A stretch of 64,000 nt of DNA from Pseudonocardia sp. MH-G8 (GTDB lineage Bacteria; Actinomycetota; Actinomycetes; Mycobacteriales; Pseudonocardiaceae), in assembly GCF_002262885.1 (NCBI RefSeq), contig NZ_NKYF01000032.1, positions 1 to 64,000 on the forward strand, in the 5' to 3' direction. The translations under genes were made by a program, and so were the position numbers. Below, piece after piece: positions 1 through 9,002 of this stretch. Each line of letters begins with the position of its first letter. The stretch's first letter is position 1. The notes beneath the pieces are model-generated. The model worked only from the letters and a program-made list of their open reading frames with translations. It did no database searches and was not told the origin of the DNA.

Positions 1-2
1 TG

Positions 3-353
3 CCCGCCCAGTGGGTCGACTACACGACCATCAACGCAGAGTTCTTCACCGACCTGGGATCCCCCGGCGGCGCCGCGAAGACCGGCGCCCTGCCGTATGA
101 CCACCCGGCCGTGGCTGCGCTCCCCCCGCAGGGGCTCTCCGGACTAAGCACCCACGCCAGCGCGGTGGCCGGGCTGCTGTCAATGAAGGGCAAGCGGTTG
201 AACGAGCCGGTACTTGCCGCCGGCGCTCGGTCGTGGTGGCTCGTCTGCCCGCTCGATCTCGACGTGGTCGAGCCCGCTGTTGGCGAGGAGATCGGCGAGC
301 GCGCCGCGGGCGGCCTGCCACGCCTGGTCGGGGTCGATGCCGGTGCGAACTAG
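3..353 (+). CDS. C-terminal part of an unrecognised protein (cut by window start)
   Basis: An open frame enters from the left edge and runs to a TAG at 351-353. The first 60 or so codons read like ordinary protein; the last 60 lie antisense over the convergent ligase-like gene and look like read-through, so the ancestral stop may have been lost near position 190. I do not recognise a family. The 170-base tail-to-tail overlap with a well-supported gene suggests the 3' end was rearranged when the island formed. Only the reading frame supports this entry. Confidence 0.35.
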   Translation, partial: PAQWVDYTTINAEFFTDLGSPGGAAKTGALPYDHPAVAALPPQGLSGLSTHASAVAGLLSMKGKRLNEPVLAAGARSWWLVCPLDLDVVEPAVGEEIGERAAGGLPRLVGVDAGAN

Positions 354-1601
354 GAGCCGAAGCCGGAGCGTGGTCGGGCCGGCGTGGATGATTTGGAACA
401 CCTCGATGCCGGGGATCCGGTCGAGCAGCGCCGACAGCGTCAGCGGGGTGACGGTCACCGGGCCGTGCGGGGACGGGAAGCTGAGCAGGTCGGCGGTGCG
501 GCCCTGGACGCGGATCGCGGGCAGCGGGTTGCCGCAGGGGCAGGGGTCGGGGCGGGCCAGGACGCTGTCGCCGAGGTCGTAGCGCAGGATCGGCTGGACC
601 CGGTTGGCGAGGTTGGTCAGCAGAACGGTGTGGGAGCGCCGCCCGGGTGGGGTGGGTTGGTGGTCGGCGTCGACGGGTTCGAGGATGGCCCAGTCGGCGT
701 TGACGTGCAGCCAGCCCTCCTTGCAGCTGTAGGACAGGAACGGGCACTCGGTCGCGGCGTAGGAGTGCCCGACCTTGGCGCCGAAGGCGGCGGCGATGCG
801 CTGGTACTCGCGGTCGGGCAGGCCTTCGGCGGCCAGCACGGCGAGGGTGGGGTGGATGTCCAGGCGGCCGGCCTCCTGCTCGCCGGCGAGCAACGCAGCG
901 GTGCCGGCGTAGGGAGCGAGCACCGCGGGTCGGAACGCGTTGAGCTGGGCGACCAGCTCGGGCAGCGGGGTCTGTACCGAGAAGGCCTGCACCCGCTGTG
1001 CCCGCCGGGGCGAGCTGCGCAGCCTCGCGGCGGCCGCGGCGGAGGCGAAGTGGCCCCCGGTCGCGGTGACCAGGGCGATCCGGCCGCCGCCGGCGGCGAT
1101 GCGGACCAGGTCGACTGGGCGCACCAAGCCGGCGAGCATGCGCCCCATCATCGCAGTGGCCACGGCAAGGGGCAGCTGGTCGAGCAGGAAGATGCCGCGG
1201 GTGCCGGTGGTGCCGGAGGTGGTGGCCACGGTGTAGTCGCCGAGGAACTGGTCGCCGATCCGGGTCGGGTCGGCGACGAATGCCTCCACGTCGTCTCGGG
1301 TGGCGCGGGGGTCGGTGACCCAGTCGTCGAAGCGGTCCATCAGCTGCGCCTTGCTGGTGACAGGTAGCAGCACCACGTCGTCCACCTGGGGCGGCAGGCC
1401 GCGGTAGAGCTCGCGGTAGTAGGGCGAGCGGGCGCGGGCGTAGGCGATCTGGGCGGCGAGGCGGGCTCGTTGGCGGGCCGCGACCGCGGCTGGTCCGCCG
1501 CGGTAGGCCCGGCGGGCGTCGAGCAGCAGCCGCGCGGTCCCGGTGCGCGCGGGAGTCGGCGCGACCGCGGCGCCGGGGATGTAGGAGAGCGAAAGGCTCA
1601 T
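180..1601 (-). CDS. Phenylacetate-CoA ligase-like adenylate-forming enzyme (copy 1)
   Basis: The 473-residue product belongs to the PaaK-like adenylate-forming superfamily, which activates a carboxylic acid as an acyl-AMP and often passes it to CoA or another thiol. Visible signatures are the Ser/Thr/Gly-rich nucleotide loop (TTSGTTGTRG), a YAATE motif, an RYDLGD motif and a CPCG turn near the C-terminus. The ATG at 1601 overlaps the stop of the upstream methyltransferase gene (ATGA at 1598-1601), so the two are translationally coupled; a longer frame runs upstream but only through the methyltransferase gene. A close paralogue lies at 4908-6318 on the other side of the cmtR/ATPase pair. The substrate is unknown; its place in a metal island suggests a detoxification or envelope-modification role, which is inference. 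Confidence 0.8.
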   Translation of the reverse strand: MSLSLSYIPGAAVAPTPARTGTARLLLDARRAYRGGPAAVAARQRARLAAQIAYARARSPYYRELYRGLPPQVDDVVLLPVTSKAQLMDRFDDWVTDPRATRDDVEAFVADPTRIGDQFLGDYTVATTSGTTGTRGIFLLDQLPLAVATAMMGRMLAGLVRPVDLVRIAAGGGRIALVTATGGHFASAAAAARLRSSPRRAQRVQAFSVQTPLPELVAQLNAFRPAVLAPYAGTAALLAGEQEAGRLDIHPTLAVLAAEGLPDREYQRIAAAFGAKVGHSYAATECPFLSYSCKEGWLHVNADWAILEPVDADHQPTPPGRRSHTVLLTNLANRVQPILRYDLGDSVLARPDPCPCGNPLPAIRVQGRTADLLSFPSPHGPVTVTPLTLSALLDRIPGIEVFQIIHAGPTTLRLRLLVRTGIDPDQAWQAARGALADLLANSGLDHVEIERADEPPRPSAGGKYRLVQPLALH

Positions 1602-2233
1602 CGCGCGTCTCCGTTCGTGAGCGGGCGGTCGGCTACTCCGAGCAGGTAGTGGCCCCGGATGCGGGTGGCCCACCGGGTGCCGACCTGCAGGCCCTGGCGT
1701 TCCAGTTCGGCGACGAACCCCTCGCCGGTGAACCGGTCGTGGGTGGGGTGGTCGGTCAGCCACCGGTAGCTGCGGGTGGCCAGGGCGAGCGCGGTGACCT
1801 GGTCGAAGTAGAACCGGCCCCCGGGGCGCAGCACGCGGGCGATCTCGGCCAGGGCGTCGCGCCAGTCCTCGACGTGGTGGATGATCGCGAAGTCGAACAC
1901 GGCGTCGTAGCCGGCGTCGGCGGCGTCCAAGCCAGCCTGCAGGTCGGTCACGTCCCCTGCGGCCAGCCGCACCCGGTCGCCGAAGCGGGCCAGCCGCCGA
2001 CGAGCCCGGTCCACCATGGCCGGGTCGAGATCGATCGCGTCGACCCGGTCGGCGCCGAACCGGGTCAGGATCAGCTCGGTGCCGTAGCCCGGGCCGCAGC
2101 CCACCTCCAGCACCCGCGCGCCCGGCGCCAGCATCCCGCCCAGGCGCAGCAACGTCGGGGTCTCGTAGAACCGCTGCAGCGCCCGTCGCGGTGGGCTGTT
2201 GACCACCGCCGTCTCGAACCGGTTCATCAACAT
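1598..2233 (-). CDS. Class I SAM-dependent methyltransferase
   Basis: The 211-residue product has the class I methyltransferase pattern: motif I VLEVGCGPGYG, the acidic motif II DAIDLD, and the post-motif PGGRFYF. The substrate is unknown. Starts at 2233 or 2227 are both possible. The upstream TAGAGT box on the minus strand ends about six bases before the ATG at 2233, which suggests a leaderless transcript. It is the first gene of a two-gene operon with the ligase-like gene (4-base overlap) and is divergent from cmtR. A partial match to the island's shared operator (2244-2267) overlaps this promoter, so metal-responsive repression is likely. Confidence 0.8.
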   Translation of the reverse strand: MLMNRFETAVVNSPPRRALQRFYETPTLLRLGGMLAPGARVLEVGCGPGYGTELILTRFGADRVDAIDLDPAMVDRARRRLARFGDRVRLAAGDVTDLQAGLDAADAGYDAVFDFAIIHHVEDWRDALAEIARVLRPGGRFYFDQVTALALATRSYRWLTDHPTHDRFTGEGFVAELERQGLQVGTRWATRIRGHYLLGVADRPLTNGDAR

Positions 2234-2243
2234 GACTGGACTC

Positions 2244-2267
2244 TATCATCGCTCCCACGTATTGACA
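2244..2267. promoter_or_regulatory. Weak copy of the shared metal-island operator
   Basis: The left arm TATCATCG matches the stronger sites at 2367-2386 and 11577-11597; the right arm is degenerate, keeping only a few positions. It overlaps the -10-like TAGAGT box of the divergent methyltransferase gene. It is supported mainly by its position and by the half-site match. Confidence 0.4.
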
Positions 2268-2366
2268 TCGGCAGAATACGATGGATCGCGGCTTCGTCGG
2301 CCGCGTCTAGCCCCTGATCGACTGCGGCGCCCGTCACGCCGCTGGCCAACCATTCGATGCGCCCGC

Positions 2367-2386
2367 TATCATCGTCTTATGACGAT
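2367..2386 (+). promoter_or_regulatory. cmtR promoter and operator (ATCGTC-N4-GACGAT)
   Basis: ATCGTC at 2371-2376 and GACGAT at 2381-2386 form a perfect 6-bp inverted repeat with a 4-base spacer. The preceding TATCAT (2367-2372) fits an actinobacterial -10 box and lies six bases before the cmtR ATG at 2379, so the transcript is probably leaderless and the dyad covers both the -10 and the start codon. This geometry fits autorepression by the ArsR-family product. Confidence 0.7.
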
Positions 2387-2759
2387 TTCACGGGAGATGG
2401 CGGGCCCACCGCGCCGGGAGCTGATGCCGGCGGCGGCGCTGTTCCACAGCCTGTCGGACGCGACGCGGCTGGCCATCGTGCAGCGCCTCGCCGCCGGTGA
2501 GGCGCGGGTGGTGGATCTGACCGAGCGGTTGGGGCTGGCGCAGTCGACGGTGTCGGCGCACCTGGCGTGCCTGCGCGATTGCGGTCTGGTGGCCGGACGG
2601 CCGGAGGGTCGGCAGATGTTCTACTCGCTGACCCGCCCGGAGCTGATGGATCTGCTCGCGGCGGCGGAGACGCTGCTGGCGGCGACCGGGTCCGCGGTGG
2701 CGCTGTGTCCGAACTACAGCACCGCTGCCGAGGCGGGGAACCTCGGGGGTGCGCGGTGA
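2379..2759 (+). CDS. cmtR: CmtR-like ArsR-family metal-sensing repressor
   Basis: The 126-residue winged-helix protein has the ArsR core (SLSDATRLAIVQRL, then the recognition helix around STVSAHLACLRDCGL). Cys64 and Cys68 (C-x3-C in that helix) plus Cys110 near the C-terminus reproduce the three-cysteine Cd/Pb site known from mycobacterial CmtR. It should therefore bind Cd(II) or Pb(II) and release DNA. The ATG at 2379 is chosen because a TATCAT box lies six bases upstream and the operator dyad straddles it; a longer open frame upstream lacks support. The stop TGA overlaps the GTG of the metal ATPase (2756-2759). Metal identity is inferred from cysteine spacing. Confidence 0.85.
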   Translation: MTISREMAGPPRRELMPAAALFHSLSDATRLAIVQRLAAGEARVVDLTERLGLAQSTVSAHLACLRDCGLVAGRPEGRQMFYSLTRPELMDLLAAAETLLAATGSAVALCPNYSTAAEAGNLGGAR

Positions 2760-4735
2760 GTGACGCCTGCGGCTGCGGCAGCGACGAGCCCACCGTCGCC
2801 GGCCAGGAGAGCGGCGAGAGCGAGGGGCGCGAGCCGGAACGGCTGTGGGAGGTCTCTGAGCTGCGGGCCGCCGCGGTAGCCGGGGTGCTGCTGGCGGCCG
2901 CGTGGATCGTCGGCTGGGTCGACGGGCCGGCGCCGGTGCAGCTGGGCCTGGAGGCGGTCGCGCTGCTGGTCGGGGCGTGGACCTTCGTGCCGTCCACGCT
3001 GCGCCGGCTGGCCAAGGGCAAGATCGGTGTCGGCACGCTGATGACGATCGCGGCGATCGGCGCCGTCGTCCTCGGTGAGGTCGGCGAGGCCGCGATGCTG
3101 GCGTTCCTGTTCTCCATCAGCGAGGGGCTCGAGGAGTACTCGCTGGCCCGGACCCGCCGCGGGCTGAGGGCGCTGCTGTCGCTGGTCCCGGAGCAGGCCA
3201 CCGTGCTACGCGGCGGCGTCGAGATGGTCGTGGCCCCGGGCGAGTTGCGGGTCGGGGACACGATGCTGGTCCGGCCGGGCGAACGCCTGGCCACCGACGG
3301 GACGGTCTCCTCGGGGCGGACCGCCCTGGACGTCTCCGCGATCACCGGCGAGTCCGTTCCGGTCGAAGCCGGCCCCGGTGACGAGGTGTTCGCCGGCTCC
3401 ATCAACGGCAACGGCGTGCTGGAGGTGCGGGTCACCAGCACCGCCGAGGACAACTCGCTGGCCCGAATCGTGCGGATCGTGGAGGCCGAGCAGGCCCGCA
3501 AGGGCGCCGCCCAGCGCCTGGCCGACCGGATCGCGAAGCCCCTGGTGCCCGGCGTGATGATCGCCGCCGCGCTGATCGCCGCGGTCGGCAGCGTGTTCGG
3601 AGACCCGCTGGTCTGGATCGAACGCGCCCTGGTCGTGCTGGTCGCCGCCTCGCCGTGCGCGCTGGCGATCTCGGTGCCGGTCACCGTGGTCGCCGCGGTC
3701 GGCGCGGCCAGCAAGCTGGGCGTGCTGGTCAAGGGCGGTGCCGCGCTCGAGGCGCTCGGCCGGATCCGCGGGATCGCGCTGGACAAGACCGGCACCCTGA
3801 CCCGCAACCAACCCGTCGTGATCGACGTCGCCACCACCGGGGGCGCCACCCGCGACCAGGTGCTGCACCTGGCCGCCGCGCTGGAGGCGCGCAGCGAGCA
3901 CCCGCTCGCCCGGGCCATCCTCGCCGCCGTCGATGGCCACACCCCGGCCGCCGACGTCGAGGCGGTGCCCGGCGCCGGGCTGACCGGCCACCTCGACGGC
4001 CGCGCGCTGCGGCTGGGCCGCCCCGGCTGGATCGAGGCCGGCGAGCTGGCCGAGCCGGTGCGCCGGATGCAGTCCGACGGGGCCACCGCGGTGCTCGTCG
4101 AAGCCGACGGGCAGCTGATCGGCGCGATCGCGGTCCGCGACGAGCTGCGCCCCGAAGCCGCCGAGGTCGTCGCCCGGCTGCACCGCGACGGCTACCAGGT
4201 CGCGATGCTCACCGGCGACAACCAGGCCACCGCCGCCGCGCTCGCCGCCCAGGCCGGCATCACCGACGTGCACGCCGAACTCCGACCCGAGGACAAGGCC
4301 GCCCTCGTCGGCACGCTGCGCACCCAGCGGCCCACCGCGATGGTCGGCGACGGCGTCAACGACGCCCCCGCCCTGGCCACCGCCGACCTCGGCATCGCGA
4401 TGGGCGCCATGGGCACCGACGTCGCCATCGAGACCGCCGACGTCGCGCTGATGGGTGAGGACCTGCGGCACCTGCCCCAGGCGCTGCAGCACGCCCGCCG
4501 CGCCCGGGCGATCATGCTGCAGAACGTCGGACTGTCGCTGGCCATCGTCATCGTGCTGATGCCGCTGGCCCTGCTCGGCGTGCTCGGCCTGGCCGCCGTC
4601 GTGCTGGTGCACGAGCTCGCCGAGATCGTGGTCATCGCCAACGGCGTCCGCGCCGGACGCGCCCAGCCGCTGCCGTCCGCGCCCCCGGATGCAGCAGCGC
4701 CGGCTCCCGTCGACGCGGCCGCCGTGCGGGCCTGA
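2756..4735 (+). CDS. P1B-type heavy-metal-exporting ATPase
   Basis: The 659-residue membrane pump exports metal ions at the cost of ATP. It shows TGES (197-200), the transmembrane metal-site motif SPC (299-301), the phosphorylated Asp343 in DKTGTLT, the SEHPLA nucleotide motif and GDGVND (from 531). The SPC rather than CPC motif, with a late HE..NG helix, resembles P1B-4 or CtpD/CtpG-like pumps. The N-terminus is short and Cys-containing (SDACGCGS) with no full HMA domain. The GTG at 2756 overlaps the cmtR stop, so repressor and pump are co-translated. By analogy with mycobacterial cmtR-ctpG the likely substrates are Cd/Pb, but Zn or Co cannot be excluded. Confidence 0.9.
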   Translation: MSDACGCGSDEPTVAGQESGESEGREPERLWEVSELRAAAVAGVLLAAAWIVGWVDGPAPVQLGLEAVALLVGAWTFVPSTLRRLAKGKIGVGTLMTIAAIGAVVLGEVGEAAMLAFLFSISEGLEEYSLARTRRGLRALLSLVPEQATVLRGGVEMVVAPGELRVGDTMLVRPGERLATDGTVSSGRTALDVSAITGESVPVEAGPGDEVFAGSINGNGVLEVRVTSTAEDNSLARIVRIVEAEQARKGAAQRLADRIAKPLVPGVMIAAALIAAVGSVFGDPLVWIERALVVLVAASPCALAISVPVTVVAAVGAASKLGVLVKGGAALEALGRIRGIALDKTGTLTRNQPVVIDVATTGGATRDQVLHLAAALEARSEHPLARAILAAVDGHTPAADVEAVPGAGLTGHLDGRALRLGRPGWIEAGELAEPVRRMQSDGATAVLVEADGQLIGAIAVRDELRPEAAEVVARLHRDGYQVAMLTGDNQATAAALAAQAGITDVHAELRPEDKAALVGTLRTQRPTAMVGDGVNDAPALATADLGIAMGAMGTDVAIETADVALMGEDLRHLPQALQHARRARAIMLQNVGLSLAIVIVLMPLALLGVLGLAAVVLVHELAEIVVIANGVRAGRAQPLPSAPPDAAAPAPVDAAAVRA

Positions 4736-4907
4736 GGCAGGCAGCAGCACATCACCGCGAACCGGCACGCGTCGCCCTATCGCCATCCGGCCCACCTCGC
4801 ACTGCGGCGGTGGGTCGGATGGCACCTGCCGGCCGAGGCGCTCCAGGCCGGAAGAAGAAAGATCAGCCCGAGCAGAGGGTCTCCCAAGGGAATCCGGAGG
4901 ATCAGCC

Positions 4908-6318
4908 ATGCCCGAGAGCCGCTTCTGGCTGCTGCGTGACATCCGCGCCGCTCGCAAACAAGGGCCGGAGTCGATCCGGCGGCGGCAGCAGGCCCGGCTA
5001 GCCGACATCGTCGCCTACGCCCGCGCCCGCTCGCCCTACTACCGGCAGCTCTACCACGGCGTGCCCGATCAGATCACCAACCCGGCACAGCTGCCGGTCA
5101 CCAGCAAAGCCGAGCTGATGCCGCGCTTCGACGACTGGGTCACCGACCCGGACGTCACGCTCGCCAAGGTGCGGGCGCACGTCGAGGACCCGTCGTTGAT
5201 CGGCGAGAAGTTCCTCGGCCGCTACACCGTGGCCACCACCTCGGGCACCTCCGGGGCCCGGGGAATCTTCCTGACCGAGGACCGGGCTATGGCGGTGGGC
5301 ACAACACTTATTGCGGCACGCATCATGCCGACCTGGCTCGGCCCGGCCGGCCTGCTTCGGATCGTGGCGCGTGGCGGGCGCATGGCCGCGGTGGTCGCCA
5401 CCGACGGCCATTTCGCCGCCTATGTCGGCGCCACCCAGATGCGCAACCGCAGTCGGTTGGGGCGCAAGCAGGCCGAGGTCTTCTCGGTGCATTCGCCGCT
5501 TCCGGAGCTGGTCGATGCGCTCAATCGGTTTCAGCCAGCCGTGATTATCGGCTATGCGAGCGTGATCGCGTTGCTGGCAGGCGAACAGGAGTCCGGCCGC
5601 CTACGCATCCGTCCGGTGCTGGTGCAGCCCGGGGGCGAGACGCTGGCAGCTGGTGAGTATCAGCGGATCGCCCGAGCGTTCAACGCCACGGTCCGCGACG
5701 GCTACGCGGCGACCGAATGTCTCTTCATGGCCTACCGCTGCCAGCACGGCTGGCTGCACGTCAACGCCGATTGGGTTCTGCTCGAGCCCGTCGACGCCGA
5801 CCACCAGCCCGTCCCGCCCGGCCAGCGCTCCCATACCGTCTTGCTGACCAACCTCGCCAACCGGATCCAGCCGATCCTGCGCTACGACCTCGGCGACAGT
5901 ATCGAAGCCAGGCCCCAGCCCTGCCCCTGCGGCGACCCGCTGCCCGCAATCGGTTTGCAGGGCCGCGCCGGGGACGTCCTCACCTTCCCCACCCACAGCG
6001 GCGACGAGGTCGCCATCACGCCGCTGGCGTTCGGCACCCTGATCGACCGCACGCCCGGCGTCGAACTGTTTCCAGATCGTACAAACCGCGCCGACAACGT
6101 TGCGGGTGCGTCTGCGCCTGGCCGGCGACGCCGATGCCGACCGGACATGGCACGCAGTGCACACCGAGATCGCTGGCCTGCTCACCACGCACGGTCTCGA
6201 CAAAGTCGTCGTCGAACGCGCCCACGAACCACCCGAACAGGCCCCAGGGGGCAAGTACCGCACTGTGATCCCACTACCCGAAATCATTCAAGGAAGCCGC
6301 CGCCACACGTCCTCATGA
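4908..6318 (+). pseudogene. Phenylacetate-CoA ligase-like enzyme, copy 2, frameshifted near the 3' end
   Basis: This is a paralogue of the gene at 180-1601, collinear over almost the whole length (TTSGTSGARG loop, YAATE, RYDLGD, CPCG). An extra T in the run at 6069-6071 shifts the frame. Removing one T restores a C-terminus that matches copy 1 (FQI..., then PGGKYR) and ends at the TGA at 6316-6318. As written, the product would have a scrambled, extended Arg-rich tail. The ATG at 4908 has a GGAGG seven bases upstream. It is either a recent pseudogene or a one-base sequence error. No copy of the shared operator is visible in the 172 bases upstream. Confidence 0.75.
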
Positions 6319-6585
6319 GGCCTTTGGTGGGTGCCCGCCGGCTATGAAGTGATCTCAGGGTCGGCTGCCCGGTCGGGGGTGCACCCGCTTTAGGACCAGC
6401 GGCTGCGCCGTCTCGGAGCGCTCCCGCCGCCACTAAAGCTGGCCCTCATCGGTGACCGTACGGTCAGGGCGGCGGGCGCGGTCACCGGGGCTGCGGTCAC
6501 AGCGCGACACCACGGCACCGCCCGCACCCCAGGACGACGATCGACCAACGCAGCTACGACCGCATCCCTGACTGAATCTCTGCAC

Positions 6586-8208
6586 TCACCCCGCGCCTGG
6601 CCGGGTGCGCGTCGCTCGCCGGCGGCGCAGCGGCTGGGCTGCGGCGGCCAGCAGGCCGGCGGCGCCGAGCGCGGCGAGGACCGATTCGACGGTTCCGCCC
6701 AGGACGGTGGCCGGAGTGGTCGTGGACCGCAGCGGGACCTGCGCGACCAGGGCGTCGGGGGTGAACTGGGCGGTCTGGTGCCGCACCTGCCCATCGGGGG
6801 CAACGGTGGCGCTGACCCCGCTGGTGGCGGCGACCAGCACGGCCCGGCCGTGCTCGATGGCCCGGATCCGGGACTGGGCCAGCTGCTGATAGGTCATGTC
6901 GGTGCGCCCGAAGGTGGCGTTGTTGGCCGGCACGGCGAGCAGCTGCGCGCCGCCGCGGACAGTGTCGATGACGGTGTCGTCGAAGGCCACCTCGTAGCAG
7001 GTCGCGATCCCCACCCGGGCCCGGCCCATGGCCAGCACGGTTGCCTCGGTGCCGGGGGTGAAGTCGCGTTGCACCCCGTCGACCTTGTCGCTGAACAGTC
7101 GCACCACCGAGCGCATCGGCATATATTCGCCGAAGGGTTGGATGCGGCGCTTGACGTAGGTGCCGGTGGGGCCGGCACCCGGTTCCCAGCGGATCGCGGT
7201 GTTGCGCAGCCCCCCGGCGGGTGGGGACTCCACCGCGCCGATCAGCACCGGCACCCCGACCGCGGCTACGGCGCGGTCGATCGCCGCCGCGGCGTCGGGG
7301 TTGCGCAGCGGATCGATGTCGGCGGAGTTCTCCGGCCAGATCACCAGCTCCGGGCGCGGCACCCGGCCGGCGGCGAGCTGCTCGGTGCGCCGGACGTGGT
7401 TGCCCAGCATCGCGGCCCGCTGGGCCGTTGAAGTCCAGACCGACCCGGGGCACGTTCCCCTGCACCACCGCCACGGTGACCATCCGGTCCCCGGCACGGG
7501 CCGCGTCGACCAGCGCAAGCGCGGCCAGGCCCGCCACCACCGGCACCAGGACTCACCCCACCGGCCGCCCGAGCCGCAGCGCGCGCCCGCGCCGTCCCCC
7601 GGCGCGGGGCAGGAGCAGGGCGGTGATCCCGAACCCGGTCAGTGCGACGCCGAACCCGACCAGCGCCGGGCGGCCAACGGCGCGAACACCCCGTCGGCTG
7701 GCCGAACGCCACCCGCCCCCACGGGAACCCACCGAAGGGCACCCGCGAACGCGCCGCCTCCCCGGCCACCCACGCCCCGGCCGCCCACAGCGGCCAGCCG
7801 GGCAGCCCGGACACCACAGCGATCCCCGCACCCGTGGCGGCGACGAACCCGCTTGCAGCAGCGCGAGCACCAGCCACGGCAGCGGCCCGACGTAGGCCCC
7901 GGTCCAGGACAGCAGCGGCGCGAACACCCCCAGCCCCGCCAGCAGCCCGTAGCCCAGCCCGGCTCGCGCGCGGCGTCCGGACAGCACCACACCGAGCAGG
8001 GCAACCCCAGCGGGGCCAGCCACCACAGCGGCCGCGGCGGGAAGCTCAGATACAGCACCCCGCCCGCCGCCAACGCGGCGACGCACCGCAACCAGACTCC
8101 CCGCCACCTGCTCCGGGCTGCCGCTCGCGGCCGGTCAGTCGCGGCCGATGTCGCGGCGCTTCCCGCGGCGGACGCCGCAGAGAGGGCGTCGACCCGCGCT
8201 TCGGGCAT
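6586..8208 (-). pseudogene. lnt: Decayed apolipoprotein N-acyltransferase (lnt)
   Basis: Lnt adds the third acyl chain to lipoproteins in the membrane. The N-terminal membrane part and C-terminal nitrilase domain are both recognisable (Glu in FGEYMP, Lys in KRRIQP, nucleophile region ATCYEVAF), but they are spread over three frames. Frame changes fall near 8012, 7860, 7700 and 7440, with an in-frame TGA at 7553-7555. The first codon at 8208 shares its A with the ccdA stop (TGATG), so it was once the last gene of the lspA operon. The C-terminal third is clean. Several separate indels favour real decay, though clustered sequencing error in GC runs is possible. Confidence 0.8.
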
Positions 8209-9002
8209 CACAGCGGGAGGGTGTAGCCGCCGATGGGACCGCGCATCCACGCGATGAACGCACCCCACGCCCCGGTGACCAGCAGCCCGCCCAGCAGCAG
8301 CAGCATGATCCCGCCGGTGATCTGCAGGGCGCGGACGTGGCGGCGCATCCACCCGGTGGTGCGCACCGCCCACCGGGTGCCCAGCGCGATCAGCACGAAC
8401 GGGACGCCCAGCCCGGCGCAGTAGGCCAGCACCAACACCAGACCGCGAAGCGTGGTCGGGCCGACCTGGGTGCCGGTGGCCAGCGCGATCACCCCGGTCA
8501 GGGTGGGGCCCAGGCACGGGGTCCAGCCCAGGCCGTAGACCGCGCCTAGCACCGGCGCGCCGGCCAGCCCGGCCCGCGGCAGGCGGTGGATCCGCACGTC
8601 GCGCTGCAGGGCGGGGACGAACCCGAGGAACACCAGCCCCATCGCGATGGTCACCACCCCGCCGATGCGCTGCAGCAGCAGCTCGTTGCCGATCAGCCAG
8701 TCCGACAGGCCCAGCACCAGCAGCACCCCGCCGGCGAACACGACGGTGAACCCGGCGACGAACAGCATCGCCGCGCCGGCCACCCGCCACCGACCCCCCG
8801 TGCGGGTCGCCGTCGCCGCCGCGCCCTGGCCGGTTGCGTCCGGAGTGGAGTCTTCCGCGCCCACCAGCCCGGCCAGGTAGGCGATGTAGCCCGGAACCAG
8901 GGGCAGCGCGCACGGCGAGGCGAAGGACAGGATCCCGGCGGCCACCGCCAGCGCGACGGCGACCAACAGCGGGCCGGAGATCGCCAGCTCGGTCAGGCTC
9001 AT
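8208..9002 (-). CDS. ccdA: CcdA/DsbD-type thiol-disulfide membrane transporter
   Basis: The 264-residue polytopic protein belongs to the cytochrome c biogenesis CcdA family, which carries electrons from cytoplasmic thioredoxin to extracytoplasmic thiol proteins. It has the paired helices with SFASPCALPLVPGY and GLGWTPCLGPTLTG, each carrying one redox Cys-Pro. An insertion between the first helices (about 50-65) is Thr/Ala-rich. The start ATG overlaps the stop of the TlpA-like lipoprotein (ATGA at 8999-9002), and its own stop overlaps the old lnt start. Pairing with TlpA makes that protein its likely electron acceptor. Confidence 0.9.
   Translation of the reverse strand: MSLTELAISGPLLVAVALAVAAGILSFASPCALPLVPGYIAYLAGLVGAEDSTPDATGQGAAATATRTGGRWRVAGAAMLFVAGFTVVFAGGVLLVLGLSDWLIGNELLLQRIGGVVTIAMGLVFLGFVPALQRDVRIHRLPRAGLAGAPVLGAVYGLGWTPCLGPTLTGVIALATGTQVGPTTLRGLVLVLAYCAGLGVPFVLIALGTRWAVRTTGWMRRHVRALQITGGIMLLLLGGLLVTGAWGAFIAWMRGPIGGYTLPL

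Noticed and set aside
2377..4086. Very long minus-strand frame opposite cmtR and the metal ATPase
   Set aside because: It is a Ser/Pro/Ala-rich shadow of the strongly supported plus-strand genes.
6060..6080. Programmed frameshift in the second ligase-like gene
   Set aside because: The site is a short T run with no slippery heptamer or visible stimulatory hairpin; a simple insertion or sequence error is more likely.
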